Shown: one piece after another, positions 17,443 through 26,133 of the stretch
How the letters are laid out: each line of letters opens with the position of its first letter
Numbering within the stretch: the stretch's first letter is position 1
DNA from: a virus
Reading direction: 5' to 3' (one strand)
Length of the DNA: 64,000 nucleotides
IMG/VR virus record: IMGVR_UViG_3300009103_000004
Location: 1 to 64,000 of that record
The notes under the pieces: model-generated
Seen by the model: only the letters and a program-made list of their open reading frames with translations
What the model was told of the DNA's origin: nothing
The model's database searches: none
Position numbers and translations under genes: made by a program

Positions 17443-18798
17443 TTAGAAAATAGTTAGTTGAAAGTTTTCATCAATTGTAAATGGAGCTAGCTCTTCTGTT
17501 GTAACTCCTGTCATTATAGATTTATTAGCAGTGTTTCCAGCTAAAACGCTTATAAGACAAGTATCCGACTCTTCAGTGACAATAGAATGATCCCCTGCTG
17601 CAATCAATATATTATTTTTTATCCTGCAACCTGTACTGTTGGGGTATACAAAAATGGCCCCGCACTCGGCAGAGTCACAAGCTGTTTCCAGCTGGCAGTT
17701 ATCTATAAATGCATTTACACTCTGCCCTCTAATGCAAATAGCACAGCCGAGTTCTGATTTAACGTAACTGTTCTTTACAATTATAATATCCTCAGTGGTG
17801 CGTATTCCAGACCCAGACGATATAATTTTTCTACTCTCAACTTCAAGATTACCTGCGTTATGTGTAATTACGTTCTCGCTTACAGTTGCTGTCGTAGTCT
17901 GTATTAAGTTTGCCTGAACCTTTACCTTGGACGATGCGTCAGTAAGCTTTATAACAGACCTATTTAAATTGTTGTTGGTTATGAATGTACCATGCCCGTA
18001 AACATTAGATGTTAGACCGCCACTATCACGCATGATTATAGTGCCGACATCCAACGCAGGCGTTTGCACAACTTTAGAGCCTGGGAAGAAGAAAAAGTCT
18101 ACACCGTCCTTGAGTATATCGTACTCGTCGTTATATGTGCCCGGCCATACTATTATAGTATCACCAGCTACGGCAGCTTCCTTTGCAGCCCTTATTGTTG
18201 CAAACGGATATGAAAAATCATAATTAGTTAAGTCGGTCCTAGTATCAGTACCGCTGGTTACGTTAACATGGATTGCGTTATCCGTTTCAACCATTCCAGA
18301 AATACCACTGAAACCTAGGTTGTACGATTCGTCTACCAGCTCTCCTGTAAGCGGCGCGCTTACACTAAGCATAGCGTTAACCTTATCCTTTACCTTAGTG
18401 TCTGTGTAGTAATAATTACTATCACCCTCATCAAGGTCATCAGTAGTTGCCAAAGCTAGTAAATCTTTAACAGTTGTGTCAGAAACGCTAGAGAGGTCAA
18501 AGGTTCCAGAAAAATCTCCTGATATAGTGTTTGCAGATATATCCCCCGAAACTGTGAGGTTTCCTCCCACATTCCAATTGTTCTCAAGAGTATTTGAGTC
18601 CCAAGATATAGTAGCAGTGCCGCTACTGTTAAATAGTTTTCTAGACTCAAAGTTACCAGAGTTAACACTAGAATTATCTGTAGCTATAAGGGCTTTGAAC
18701 AAACCACCAGCGACTAAGTTATTTTTGTTACTAGTAGTTAGTAATGAAGACAGTATGACATCATTACTATCGAGAACATATTTTTGCGCGGTAGTCAT
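17443..18798 (-). CDS. Tailspike/fibre protein with right-handed beta-helix
   Basis: 451 residues. The N-terminal 180 residues are fibre-like (Ser/Thr/Asp-rich, YYYTDTKVKDKVNAMLSVSA). At about residue 195-225 comes the usual entry to a pectate-lyase-like beta-helix: YPFATIRAAKEAAVAGDTII then VWPGTYND. Repeating rungs follow (DVGTIIMRDSG, NRSVIKLTDASSKVKVQ, NSYVKSELGCAICIRG, CRIKNNILIAAGDHSIV). Proteins like this form trimeric tailspikes that bind or cut surface polysaccharide. No catalytic residues can be assigned by eye. Confidence 0.7.
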   Translation of the reverse strand: MTTAQKYVLDSNDVILSSLLTTSNKNNLVAGGLFKALIATDNSSVNSGNFESRKLFNSSGTATISWDSNTLENNWNVGGNLTVSGDISANTISGDFSGTFDLSSVSDTTVKDLLALATTDDLDEGDSNYYYTDTKVKDKVNAMLSVSAPLTGELVDESYNLGFSGISGMVETDNAIHVNVTSGTDTRTDLTNYDFSYPFATIRAAKEAAVAGDTIIVWPGTYNDEYDILKDGVDFFFFPGSKVVQTPALDVGTIIMRDSGGLTSNVYGHGTFITNNNLNRSVIKLTDASSKVKVQANLIQTTTATVSENVITHNAGNLEVESRKIISSGSGIRTTEDIIIVKNSYVKSELGCAICIRGQSVNAFIDNCQLETACDSAECGAIFVYPNSTGCRIKNNILIAAGDHSIVTEESDTCLISVLAGNTANKSIMTGVTTEELAPFTIDENFQLTIF

Positions 18799-18803
18799 AC
18801 TAG

Positions 18804-19244
18804 TTATATTCTATTTAAAAAGTATGTTAGTTCAGCTCCCTGAGCTAAAGTCCCGGGGGTTGTGGCCTGTACGCACTTGATGTGGTATGTGTTGTTTACT
18901 CCTAACCCTGATACAGCTGGCGTGGTAGATTGATCTCCTAGTTGTGCGTAGCTGGAACCGGCGCTTAGTGTAAACTCAATTGTGTTAACCTGCGAAGAAC
19001 CATCGTATAGCTTTAATACTATGTCTTCATCTGAGGGAGTCTGTACAAATAACGTCATGCCGTATAAAGAATACGTGCTGTACCCGTGATTGTATATGGC
19101 ACTAAAGTGTGCAAATTCAAAATCGTTATATAGAGTAGGAGCAGTGTAAGACGCCAAACTCCTAACTGGAGTCTCACTCAAGTTAGGTATGTCATAATTA
19201 CTAGCAACAGCTAGTGTTTTAGAGAACTGCCTGGTTTCACTCAT
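18804..19244 (-). CDS. Small beta-rich virion accessory protein
   Basis: 146 residues, no membrane segment, composition rich in Ser, Thr, Tyr and Gly. The C-terminal part (DIVLKLYDGSSQVNTIEFTL, then NNTYHIKCVQATTPGT) has the strand pattern of a jelly-roll or carbohydrate-binding-like fold. It lies immediately upstream of the beta-helix tailspike in the same unit, so a fibre tip, chaperone or capsid fibre is likely. The family is not recognised. Confidence 0.45.
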   Translation of the reverse strand: MSETRQFSKTLAVASNYDIPNLSETPVRSLASYTAPTLYNDFEFAHFSAIYNHGYSTYSLYGMTLFVQTPSDEDIVLKLYDGSSQVNTIEFTLSAGSSYAQLGDQSTTPAVSGLGVNNTYHIKCVQATTPGTLAQGAELTYFLNRI

Positions 19245-19502
19245 TTAGTGTATATTTAACTCCATAGGTTCGGACTTAGGCCATGTACCATGTATTTTTT
19301 TTGACCACTTAACTCCATACATCTTAGAGTAACTAGTAGCTTCATCATCTTCTGGTGCTATACAAGTTACAGCTTCGCTATCCATTATATCTTCTTTATA
19401 AAAAACCATTGCTACGTTTCCGTCACCATCCAAAATTTCAATAAACTTTAAAGGCTCCTCAACAATTATAGTCTTCCCTGACTGTGACCTAACTCTTAGC
19501 AT
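19245..19502 (-). CDS. Small conserved-type protein of unknown function
   Basis: 85 residues from ATG 19500-19502, preferred to a start 27 bases upstream because the extra residues are a basic leader overlapping the previous gene. It begins MLRVRSQSGKTIIVEEPLKF and continues IEILDGDGNVAMVFY, a pattern seen in small phage proteins downstream of tail genes. The fold is probably a small beta barrel. It overlaps the gene before it by 14 bases. The role is unknown. Confidence 0.45.
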   Translation of the reverse strand: MLRVRSQSGKTIIVEEPLKFIEILDGDGNVAMVFYKEDIMDSEAVTCIAPEDDEATSYSKMYGVKWSKKIHGTWPKSEPMELNIH

Positions 19503-19722
19503 TTTTCTTTTTCTTTTTAGGTGAATCATCTATTACACCCTTACCTTGCGAGTCAGAAAGTAAATGAGCGAGTATAGCATTGATTCCATAGAGTCCAGCA
19601 AGTCCTCCAACACTACCTAAGCCCCAAGCCATAGGGTTATCACTACGCCAAAAACTTTCGTCTGGAGGTCTGTGAGGATGCGCACCATCCAGCTCTGGAG
19701 TCTGATCTGGATCTTCTTGCAT
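19489..19722 (-). CDS. Small glycine-zipper membrane protein A
   Basis: 77 residues. A Pro/Asp/His-rich N terminus is followed by RSDNPMAWGLGSVGGLAGLYGINAI in two parts (DNPMAWGLGSVGG and LAGLYGINAILAHLL), a Gly-spaced membrane helix, and a Lys-rich tail (DDSPKKKKKNAKS). The same core, DNP.AWG.G.VGGLAGL, occurs in the next gene (19722-20195), so the two share an origin. Glycine-zipper helices often oligomerise in membranes; a pore or ejection role is inferred. Confidence 0.5.
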   Translation of the reverse strand: MQEDPDQTPELDGAHPHRPPDESFWRSDNPMAWGLGSVGGLAGLYGINAILAHLLSDSQGKGVIDDSPKKKKKNAKS

Positions 19723-20195
19723 TATCTACGTCTCCTACGTTTCTTTTCTTCTTCGTCTTTCCCGCCGAATAATTTGCTTAGGGCCCAAAGTCCAGCAAGG
19801 CCACCTACTCCACCTGCGCCCCATGCCCAAGGATTGTCGCCACGCCAGAATCCCGATGAATGCTCTTGCCCAAACATTCCGGTTCCCTCGGGGCTAGCAC
19901 CGGGAACTGGGGCGCCAAGGGCTCCAGCCATGTCACCACGTTCAAAATTTTGAACACCTTCTTGCGGATCCAAATGTCCGGTGCCCGGGGCAATGCTGTC
20001 GACGCCTAACCCTTCAGCCGTCAGTTGATCTATAAGCGCCTGGGTCTCTGGATCTTGTACGTCATCGCTTTGCGGCGAATCTTGAGAAAACTCACTAAAT
20101 GGCTCATGCCACTCATAGTCAACTCCTGGAACTCCCTCTGGTCGGTCCCCGCCTTCTGCTTTCTTTATTAGCTTACCTATGTCTTCTAGTTTCAT
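19722..20195 (-). CDS. Glycine-zipper membrane protein B
   Basis: 157 residues. Residues 9-13 (LIKKAE) hold the recurring K-x-A motif near the N terminus. A long acidic, probably unfolded middle part rich in Pro, Gly, Gln and Glu leads to a C-terminal membrane helix (DNPWAWGAGGVGGLAGLWAL) and an extremely basic end (KDEEEKKRRRRR). The core matches the 77-residue neighbour almost residue for residue. The start overlaps the neighbour by one base. A virion membrane-active protein is inferred. Confidence 0.5.
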   Translation of the reverse strand: MKLEDIGKLIKKAEGGDRPEGVPGVDYEWHEPFSEFSQDSPQSDDVQDPETQALIDQLTAEGLGVDSIAPGTGHLDPQEGVQNFERGDMAGALGAPVPGASPEGTGMFGQEHSSGFWRGDNPWAWGAGGVGGLAGLWALSKLFGGKDEEEKKRRRRR

Positions 20196-20197
20196 TT

Positions 20198-20761
20198 TTA
20201 ATACCCCGATGTTTCGTCTATAAGGCTCATCACCTTGTCGACTTGTGAGGCCAACCCTTGGATCTGGCCTTCTAAATTAAATACTTGTTGTGCTAGTTTT
20301 TGATTTTGTGCCTGAGATTGTTGCAGTGCCTGTGCCAGTTGTTCCACCCCAGCGTAAAGCTCTTGTACTTCTGGAGAAGGTCCTTGTTGCGGAGGTTGAC
20401 CGCCTTGTTGAGGTGGGGGCTGACCACCTGGAGGAGCACCGCCACCAGCTTGCATCTCCTGTTGTACCATTTGCATCAGCTGGTTGGGGTCAACTTGAAG
20501 TTGTTGAGCAACCTGTTGTGCCATGTTAGGATCCTGCATTAATTGATTAGGATCCACACCCATCTGACCCAGAGCATCCAGTACACCTCCACCGCCACCA
20601 CCTTGAGGAGGAGGTTGCCCACCTGGTGGTGGCTGACCACCCTGCGGGGGCGGTTGACCACCACCGCCCTGTTGTTGCGGGTCGGGCATTGGGGAAAAAG
20701 CTGATTTGTTTAGCTGTTCTTTTAATTCAGCAATTGCATCGATAGTTTTAGATAGACTCAT
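20198..20761 (-). CDS. Pro/Gly/Gln-rich low-complexity virion-module protein
   Basis: 187 residues. Residues 17-22 (LNKSAF) carry the K-x-A motif. Residues 25-65 and 110-135 are blocks of Pro, Gly and Gln (QPPPQGGQPPPGGQPPPQGG), with helical segments between them (DPNQLMQDPNMAQQVAQQLQ) and a C-terminal coiled coil (LAQQVFNLEGQIQGLASQVD). It is probably a flexible packaged protein or tail component. No family recognised. The 46 bases upstream of it are A/T-rich and hold nothing identifiable. Confidence 0.5.
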   Translation of the reverse strand: MSLSKTIDAIAELKEQLNKSAFSPMPDPQQQGGGGQPPPQGGQPPPGGQPPPQGGGGGGVLDALGQMGVDPNQLMQDPNMAQQVAQQLQVDPNQLMQMVQQEMQAGGGAPPGGQPPPQQGGQPPQQGPSPEVQELYAGVEQLAQALQQSQAQNQKLAQQVFNLEGQIQGLASQVDKVMSLIDETSGY

Positions 20762-20807
20762 AACTAATTTTTCAGTTTACAAAAAAAAATTTATTTTACC
20801 AAGCTTT

Positions 20808-23800
20808 TTATACAATGTTTACTTCGTCATTCAAATTTATATGTCCTGCACGTATAGCTTTTAACGCATCCGCTTTACTCCTAAAAGTAAAGGGCGTGCC
20901 ACCTTTGGATTTCTGCGAAGAATATAACCCCAGTATAAATTCATGTTTTGGTTTAGGCACAATATCATTTCTCTTCTTAATTGAGAATAACATTTTAGAT
21001 GGTAAAAGTTTGTTCTTAGCATCGTCCACCGCTTCGGGTAATGCAGGTAACTGTATATTCATAGCATCCCCATCAAAGTCTGCATTGTGACCTGTAGTTA
21101 CTAACGGGGATATCATAATAGTATTACCCTCAATTAGCTTAGGGTAACCAGCAGTAATATTATATTTATGCCAAGCTGGAGACCGTGAGTATATGACTGG
21201 TCGATCCTTAGATTCTAACTTCATAGCATGCTCTGCATGAGGGGCCCTGTCCCTAATAGCTATAACAGCATCTGCAGCACTTCTTCCAGACCTAACCAAC
21301 CTGCGCTGAATGTAAGGAGCGTATAGCTTCCACGCCATCTCCTTTGGTATCCCTATTTCATCTAGGTCAAGTTCTGGGTCTACGCCAATAACTCCTCTGC
21401 CAGAAGAGTCTACTGGTTTAGATATCAACCTACGTTGAAAAAAACTAAACTTAGCTTGGTTACCAACTAGTTTTTTTAGAAACCCCGAAACTCCTCTGGA
21501 TTTAGTCTTTGGTTGTACGGGGTCGCCAAACCCGTAAACGGCTTTGACTGCGTCATAAACATTTAATCTGCTGTCACCTACAGCTTCATCTCCCAACTCG
21601 TCTCTCAAGTCACGATACGAATCCCTTACCTCGAACAAATCTTTGTACAGTTCGTTAGCATCTCCTGGGACAAAAGAATCACCTATGATGTTAAACGGCC
21701 TAAACTTAGGAGGAATAACAGGAACTCTTGTTATCAAATAATCCGAAGGTGCTATATTATTTTTGCGCATCCCATGGGCGTAACGCATAAGTTTAATAGA
21801 TGGGCCGCGAGCAGATTTCTTTTTGCTGTCCAAGCCCTCCTTAGACATTTTCTCAACATCATTTACAGAGAAGGTTCTTAGTGCAGCGGCTAGTGAATCA
21901 GGCCCAGTATGCTTCATCTGGGAAACATCTGCAGTGCTGGCTGCTTTATCAATATACTCTGGTGGTATGCCACCACTGGGGGTTATAATTTGAGCGTGTG
22001 GCACATTGCTCGCATAACGAGCACCATCCGGTTCATCGTAATGCTTCCATAATTCTTCAGGAGTTTTTGAAATATACTTTCTAACATCCTCAATACCTAT
22101 ATCCTTGTGTCTCTCATCACCTTGATGCTCAGGACCCTCAGGGTCATAAGGAACTAACTCAGACCCAACTATACGTGTGCCCGGGTGATCCTTTAGTAAT
22201 TTACTTAAGTTTATTCTGATCAATTCAGATTTAAGTTTTTTAATTGGATGCGCATCAGTTATCTTACTAGAATCGGGATCTCCGAATAGTACGCTTGGTC
22301 CCTGCAGCGATGTTCCCCAAAACTCATCCTTAAGTTCCTCACTCACTCTAGCTTTAAAATCTTCTTCCGATTCTTCCCAATCTGTCCCAGCCCTGTTGGC
22401 TAGCACTGCCTTTAGCACCTCTTTGTTATCCAGCAAAGACTTGGAAGACAACAGGCCATGCTTATTTACTAAATCCGTAGATCCTCCTGGAATTGCACTT
22501 GTGACATATACGTCGGCCTCAGTGCTGGATTTCTTAACAAACTTAGCTATCCTATCAATTAAGCTCTGTGGAAGCTCTTCCTTACCAGATAATATATTTC
22601 TATACTGCTTTTCGGTAAGCCCCAGTATTTTTCTTACCGGCTCCTCGAATGCTGGGTTTGGAACTTCAAATGGTAATCTCACAAAGCCATACTTGTTTGT
22701 GTTTGATAAGGAGTCATCAAACAAACCACCTTTAACCGGTACTACAGCGCCCTTGGACAACTGACGCATCTCAAGCAAACCAGGGTTGTTTACCTCTACA
22801 GGGTCTAGTTCCGTAAGAACTTTCTCGGTCATTGGTCCGAGTCTCATGTCGCCCTTTTTATTTATCTGCCTAGCGTGATACCCAGATCCCTGAAGCAAAG
22901 TTTTAAATTTATTATATACCAGCGGAGTATCAGGCATCTTTGGATCGTACCCGCTCCTTAGCTGTTGCCAGTAGTCATCGTTCTTTGCTCCACGCAATAA
23001 TGACATGTCTTTCAACATGCCGTAAGCGCCAGATGATAACAGCCCATGGGTTTCAAGCCCACTTAACCGCTTGCTCTGAGCTAATTCATCCCCGCCCTTA
23101 AGTGGTTGCTCGTTAATATCATACGCTCCTTGGTTTCTAGCTGAGAACCCCTTAGTAGCAGTGTGGTGAAGCTTTAGAACGTAAGCGTCACCAACAGTTG
23201 CAGGCTTTTGTAATTTCTTATCACTTTGCGGGTCAAAGATTTCCTCCACATCAGAAATCCCATGCTTATCCAACTCACCCTTAACATAACTAAACCACTT
23301 GTTTCCCGGCTGTGTAAAAGCATTTAACTTGTAAGGCTTTCCCGTAGCTTTTGCAGCTTTACCCAACAGTAACTCGTAAATCATAGAGTTATTAACACGT
23401 GACGGTATCCCAAGAGGGTTAAGTAAAAGCTCAAGCGGCTTACCATTAACAGTTCTGGGCATATGGTCGTTTGGTATTATTTTACTTATCGTTCCCTTTT
23501 GACCTGATCTAAAAACAACCTTGTCACCAGGCATGGCTGGCTCATCAGAGCGTACTGTAACCTTAACCCCACTCCGAGTTCTTACAACATCTGTAACCAC
23601 CCCGGGAGTTTCGTGCTCCCAAACTAAAGAGGCATCATTCCTGGCATTCTTCATATACGATGAGAGCTTACCAAGTTTTTGTGATGAGGAAGAAACTACA
23701 CGAGGCTTACTAGCAAGTGCAACTGGATCACCAGGTTCCAGAGTTTGGCCCGGAAGAACCACACCGTTATCATCTAATTTATCTAACTGTGATATAACAA

Positions 23801-24482
23801 ATTTCTTTGGGAAAAGACTTACGTAGTGGTTCTTACCACCCTTTACACCACGCTTATATTCCAAATCGTCAGCATACATATGCTCGCTGGTAAGACGTTT
23901 TGCAAAATCTTCAGATACCACAATAGCGTCTTCCATTGAGTGACCCTTGTAAGGTAAGAGTCCAACTCTAGCATTGAGGCCAAGCGCCAGCGTTCCCCTA
24001 TCGTCTGTGTAGTTTGATTTGGCTAATAAATCTCCAGACTTAACAACGTCACCCTTTCTTACTATAGGAGTGTTGTGTAGGCTGGTTTTTCTATTGAAGG
24101 GAAAGTTATGATAGAGTGGCTTCTTGATAAGCTCGCCATCTTCAGACTTTATAGTTATGCTCTTTTTGTTAACATTTTGAACCACACCGTTCTTGTCTGA
24201 GAACATAGCGCCTGCATTACGCCCAAGCGTTTCGTCAAAGCTTTCTCCGTTATCGCTAAGCTCGTTTATATTTTGAATGAGTGGAGCTTCAGGATTTGAA
24301 AGAGGCAAAGCCTGATTAAAATACTTAGACCCGTAAAAGAGTCTAGAGCCATGAACTGAAGATTGAAGTGGTATTAGATTTAGATGACTACCGAAGAATT
24401 GGTTTGTGGACGGCAGCTCATAATCTACTTCCTTATTATCAACCTTAGTTATAACATCATTCTTAATTGCATGTCTCATCAT
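20808..24482 (-). CDS. RNA polymerase beta C-terminal / beta-prime N-terminal fusion subunit
   Basis: 1224 residues. The first 380 match beta downstream of the rifampicin region: KEVDYELP, NLIPLQSS, ALPLSNPEAPLI, YKGHSMEDAIVVSEDF (178-193), and GDKVVFRSGQKGTISKI with both catalytic-region lysines (K321, K329), then LLLNPLGIPSRVN. From about residue 880 it is beta-prime: NIAPSDYLITRVPVIPPKFRPF, PVDSSGRGVIGV, and the magnesium-binding NADFDGD at 1133-1139. It ends before the bridge helix, which is encoded at 13561-15399. Between the two halves is YIDKAASTAD (K846-S849), a copy of the candidate protease motif. Natural beta/beta-prime fusions exist, but this one lacks the ends of both subunits. 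The start overlaps the upstream gene by ATGA. Confidence 0.92.
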   Translation of the reverse strand: MMRHAIKNDVITKVDNKEVDYELPSTNQFFGSHLNLIPLQSSVHGSRLFYGSKYFNQALPLSNPEAPLIQNINELSDNGESFDETLGRNAGAMFSDKNGVVQNVNKKSITIKSEDGELIKKPLYHNFPFNRKTSLHNTPIVRKGDVVKSGDLLAKSNYTDDRGTLALGLNARVGLLPYKGHSMEDAIVVSEDFAKRLTSEHMYADDLEYKRGVKGGKNHYVSLFPKKFVISQLDKLDDNGVVLPGQTLEPGDPVALASKPRVVSSSSQKLGKLSSYMKNARNDASLVWEHETPGVVTDVVRTRSGVKVTVRSDEPAMPGDKVVFRSGQKGTISKIIPNDHMPRTVNGKPLELLLNPLGIPSRVNNSMIYELLLGKAAKATGKPYKLNAFTQPGNKWFSYVKGELDKHGISDVEEIFDPQSDKKLQKPATVGDAYVLKLHHTATKGFSARNQGAYDINEQPLKGGDELAQSKRLSGLETHGLLSSGAYGMLKDMSLLRGAKNDDYWQQLRSGYDPKMPDTPLVYNKFKTLLQGSGYHARQINKKGDMRLGPMTEKVLTELDPVEVNNPGLLEMRQLSKGAVVPVKGGLFDDSLSNTNKYGFVRLPFEVPNPAFEEPVRKILGLTEKQYRNILSGKEELPQSLIDRIAKFVKKSSTEADVYVTSAIPGGSTDLVNKHGLLSSKSLLDNKEVLKAVLANRAGTDWEESEEDFKARVSEELKDEFWGTSLQGPSVLFGDPDSSKITDAHPIKKLKSELIRINLSKLLKDHPGTRIVGSELVPYDPEGPEHQGDERHKDIGIEDVRKYISKTPEELWKHYDEPDGARYASNVPHAQIITPSGGIPPEYIDKAASTADVSQMKHTGPDSLAAALRTFSVNDVEKMSKEGLDSKKKSARGPSIKLMRYAHGMRKNNIAPSDYLITRVPVIPPKFRPFNIIGDSFVPGDANELYKDLFEVRDSYRDLRDELGDEAVGDSRLNVYDAVKAVYGFGDPVQPKTKSRGVSGFLKKLVGNQAKFSFFQRRLISKPVDSSGRGVIGVDPELDLDEIGIPKEMAWKLYAPYIQRRLVRSGRSAADAVIAIRDRAPHAEHAMKLESKDRPVIYSRSPAWHKYNITAGYPKLIEGNTIMISPLVTTGHNADFDGDAMNIQLPALPEAVDDAKNKLLPSKMLFSIKKRNDIVPKPKHEFILGLYSSQKSKGGTPFTFRSKADALKAIRAGHINLNDEVNIV

Positions 24483-26008
24483 GCTTTAGCCTTCGTAGGC
24501 TTGTTTTCCAACGCTAGTTGTTCTTCTCCGCCAGGGATTGCTTTCTTGGGTTTTTTCTTCGGATCTTTAAATAACATATTCCTGCTTAAGTTGGTGTAAA
24601 ACCTGTCTCGCACTTCGCCCTCTGGTATCTCAACAGTCATCACTCCAGGCTTTGCTTTGTTAGGCTTCTTTAATGCATTGTAAAGGTACGCTCCCAGTAA
24701 GGAACCACCTAGGGCAGATGTAACACCCCAAGCAGTCTTTGGATTTTCGCCAAACCAATCCTTTGTATCCTTCCACCAGTTGCCTTTCAATCTTTCCTTC
24801 TCTGCAGCCAAACGAGCTTTAGCGGCATCTAGATTAGTAGCCGCATGCTCGCCGGCCTCGTCAGTGTACTTCTGCATGCTTTCTGCTAGACTTCCAGCAT
24901 CCGCTGATAAATTTTGCATCCCCATGGTTCCCAACAAACCCAGCTGCTTGTATGTCCAGCCAGATCTATTAAGTGCTCCCAGTAAACTTTGCCTATCCTT
25001 TGCTTCCGAAACAAACCTGTTCTTAAACATCTTACTGCCAGCAGAGCCACCAGTTAGTGTACCGAGAAGGAGGTTGATTTTATGGATGGCGGGATCTGCA
25101 TCAGGAATGATGTACTCATTCTCCGCTGCTGCAGTACCAAACCCACCACCAGCTCCACCAAGCCTATGGAGTGCTCCAGAATCACGCAGCCTACCAGCGC
25201 CGCTAGCTAAGGCCTCTGCCCTAGGTGCTCCAAAGATACGTTGTAACAGTCTCACGAGTTTACCTGGGTCCCTTGTGGATTCCTTTACGTGAGCCTTCTT
25301 ACTACGTGGCTTGTTAGGATCTTCAGAGTACATAGTACCCATCTCGTCATCTATAATATTAGGGTATAACCCAAAGTGATCTGGGCCCGGTCCGCGCATC
25401 AACAAACCACTGGTGGGCTTGCCTCGCCGCTTAAAGTAATCTTCGTCCATCTCCTGACCAACAATATCCCTGCCAGGAACTCGATCTGAACCAAATCCGA
25501 AATGGTACCATGGCCTTGGTTTTGAATACCTCTCAACCAAAGCCAGTAGTTTTGATCGCAAATCTTTGGATCTGGTGCTTAACTTTTCTTTTTCCTTCTT
25601 TGCAGCGGCCTTAGTTATCTGTGTCTCAACGCCATCAATATTTTTGGCTAATTCAATAGATGGCTTGTTAGTATGAGAGATTAAAGCTTTAACAACATCC
25701 ACACCTGCAGCTTTTTCAGAAAGTATTTTTGTTATAGCTTCCTTAGCAAACCCCCTACGCCTATGTTCGGGCAATATACCTATACTGTAGTACCCAACCT
25801 TATCCATCCCCTCTTCACGCTCTTGCCACCCCACAAAGCCCACGGGTACGTGACTTGCACTTTTTCTAACTAAATATAACCCGCCATCAAAATGTTTGGA
25901 GGTAAGACCATTTGGCCAGTGCGAAGGGTTCTCATTATAGATGTTGCTCATAATTTCCTCTGCCTCGGAAAAAGCAGAGGCCGTTTTTACTAAAGACCCG
26001 TAATGCAT
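24479..26008 (-). CDS. GNAT acetyltransferase domain fused to a Gly-rich membrane virion protein
   Basis: 509 residues from ATG 26006-26008. A start 42 bases further up is unlikely because a promoter -10 box lies inside that leader. The K-x-A motif is at residues 6-11 (LVKTAS). Next is a GNAT N-acetyltransferase domain, with VPVGFVGWQE, YYSIGILPEHRRRGFAKEA (acetyl-CoA loop R/Q-x-x-G-x-A type) and SHTNKPSIELAKNI. The remaining 350 residues are virion-like, ending with a membrane module NPKTAWGVTSALGGSLLGAY near residue 445. An acetyltransferase joined to a packaged membrane protein suggests an enzyme delivered at infection. It is the first gene of the leftmost transcription unit. Confidence 0.65.
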   Translation of the reverse strand: MHYGSLVKTASAFSEAEEIMSNIYNENPSHWPNGLTSKHFDGGLYLVRKSASHVPVGFVGWQEREEGMDKVGYYSIGILPEHRRRGFAKEAITKILSEKAAGVDVVKALISHTNKPSIELAKNIDGVETQITKAAAKKEKEKLSTRSKDLRSKLLALVERYSKPRPWYHFGFGSDRVPGRDIVGQEMDEDYFKRRGKPTSGLLMRGPGPDHFGLYPNIIDDEMGTMYSEDPNKPRSKKAHVKESTRDPGKLVRLLQRIFGAPRAEALASGAGRLRDSGALHRLGGAGGGFGTAAAENEYIIPDADPAIHKINLLLGTLTGGSAGSKMFKNRFVSEAKDRQSLLGALNRSGWTYKQLGLLGTMGMQNLSADAGSLAESMQKYTDEAGEHAATNLDAAKARLAAEKERLKGNWWKDTKDWFGENPKTAWGVTSALGGSLLGAYLYNALKKPNKAKPGVMTVEIPEGEVRDRFYTNLSRNMLFKDPKKKPKKAIPGGEEQLALENKPTKAKA

Positions 26009-26026
26009 AATATTAAAAGTTAAGGT

Positions 26027-26055
26027 ATTATCTAGAAGCAACCCCCGCATGTCAA
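26027..26055 (-). promoter_or_regulatory. Sigma70-type promoter of the leftmost transcription unit
   Basis: On the minus strand TTGACA (26050-26055) and GATAAT (26027-26032) are separated by exactly 17 bases: a perfect -35 and a five-of-six -10. The predicted start of transcription is near 26020, about 12 bases before the ATG of the acetyltransferase-fusion gene. An intrinsic terminator lies just upstream (26080-26104), so the site sits in a genuine gap between units. It implies that host sigma70 polymerase can transcribe the polymerase-fusion and structural operon. Confidence 0.7.
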
Positions 26056-26079
26056 CGGATATATAATTAGCTAATAGCT

Positions 26080-26104
26080 AAAAAAAGGGCCCCCTGAGGG
26101 GCCC
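26080..26104 (-). terminator. Intrinsic terminator after the 204-residue gene
   Basis: Minus strand: GGGCCCC/GGGGCCC stem of 7 G:C pairs (26087-26104) with a four-base loop, then seven T residues (26080-26086). It follows the stop of 26134-26748 by about 30 bases and ends the unit that starts at the AAA+ ATPase. Confidence 0.9.
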
Positions 26105-26133
26105 ACACATAAATAAGTTAATAGAGTTAACCG

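Noticed and set aside
20808-24482. Reading the fusion as an assembly or sequencing artefact
   Set aside because: The frame is uninterrupted, composition is even across the junction, and both missing ends are encoded elsewhere in the window, so the arrangement is consistent.
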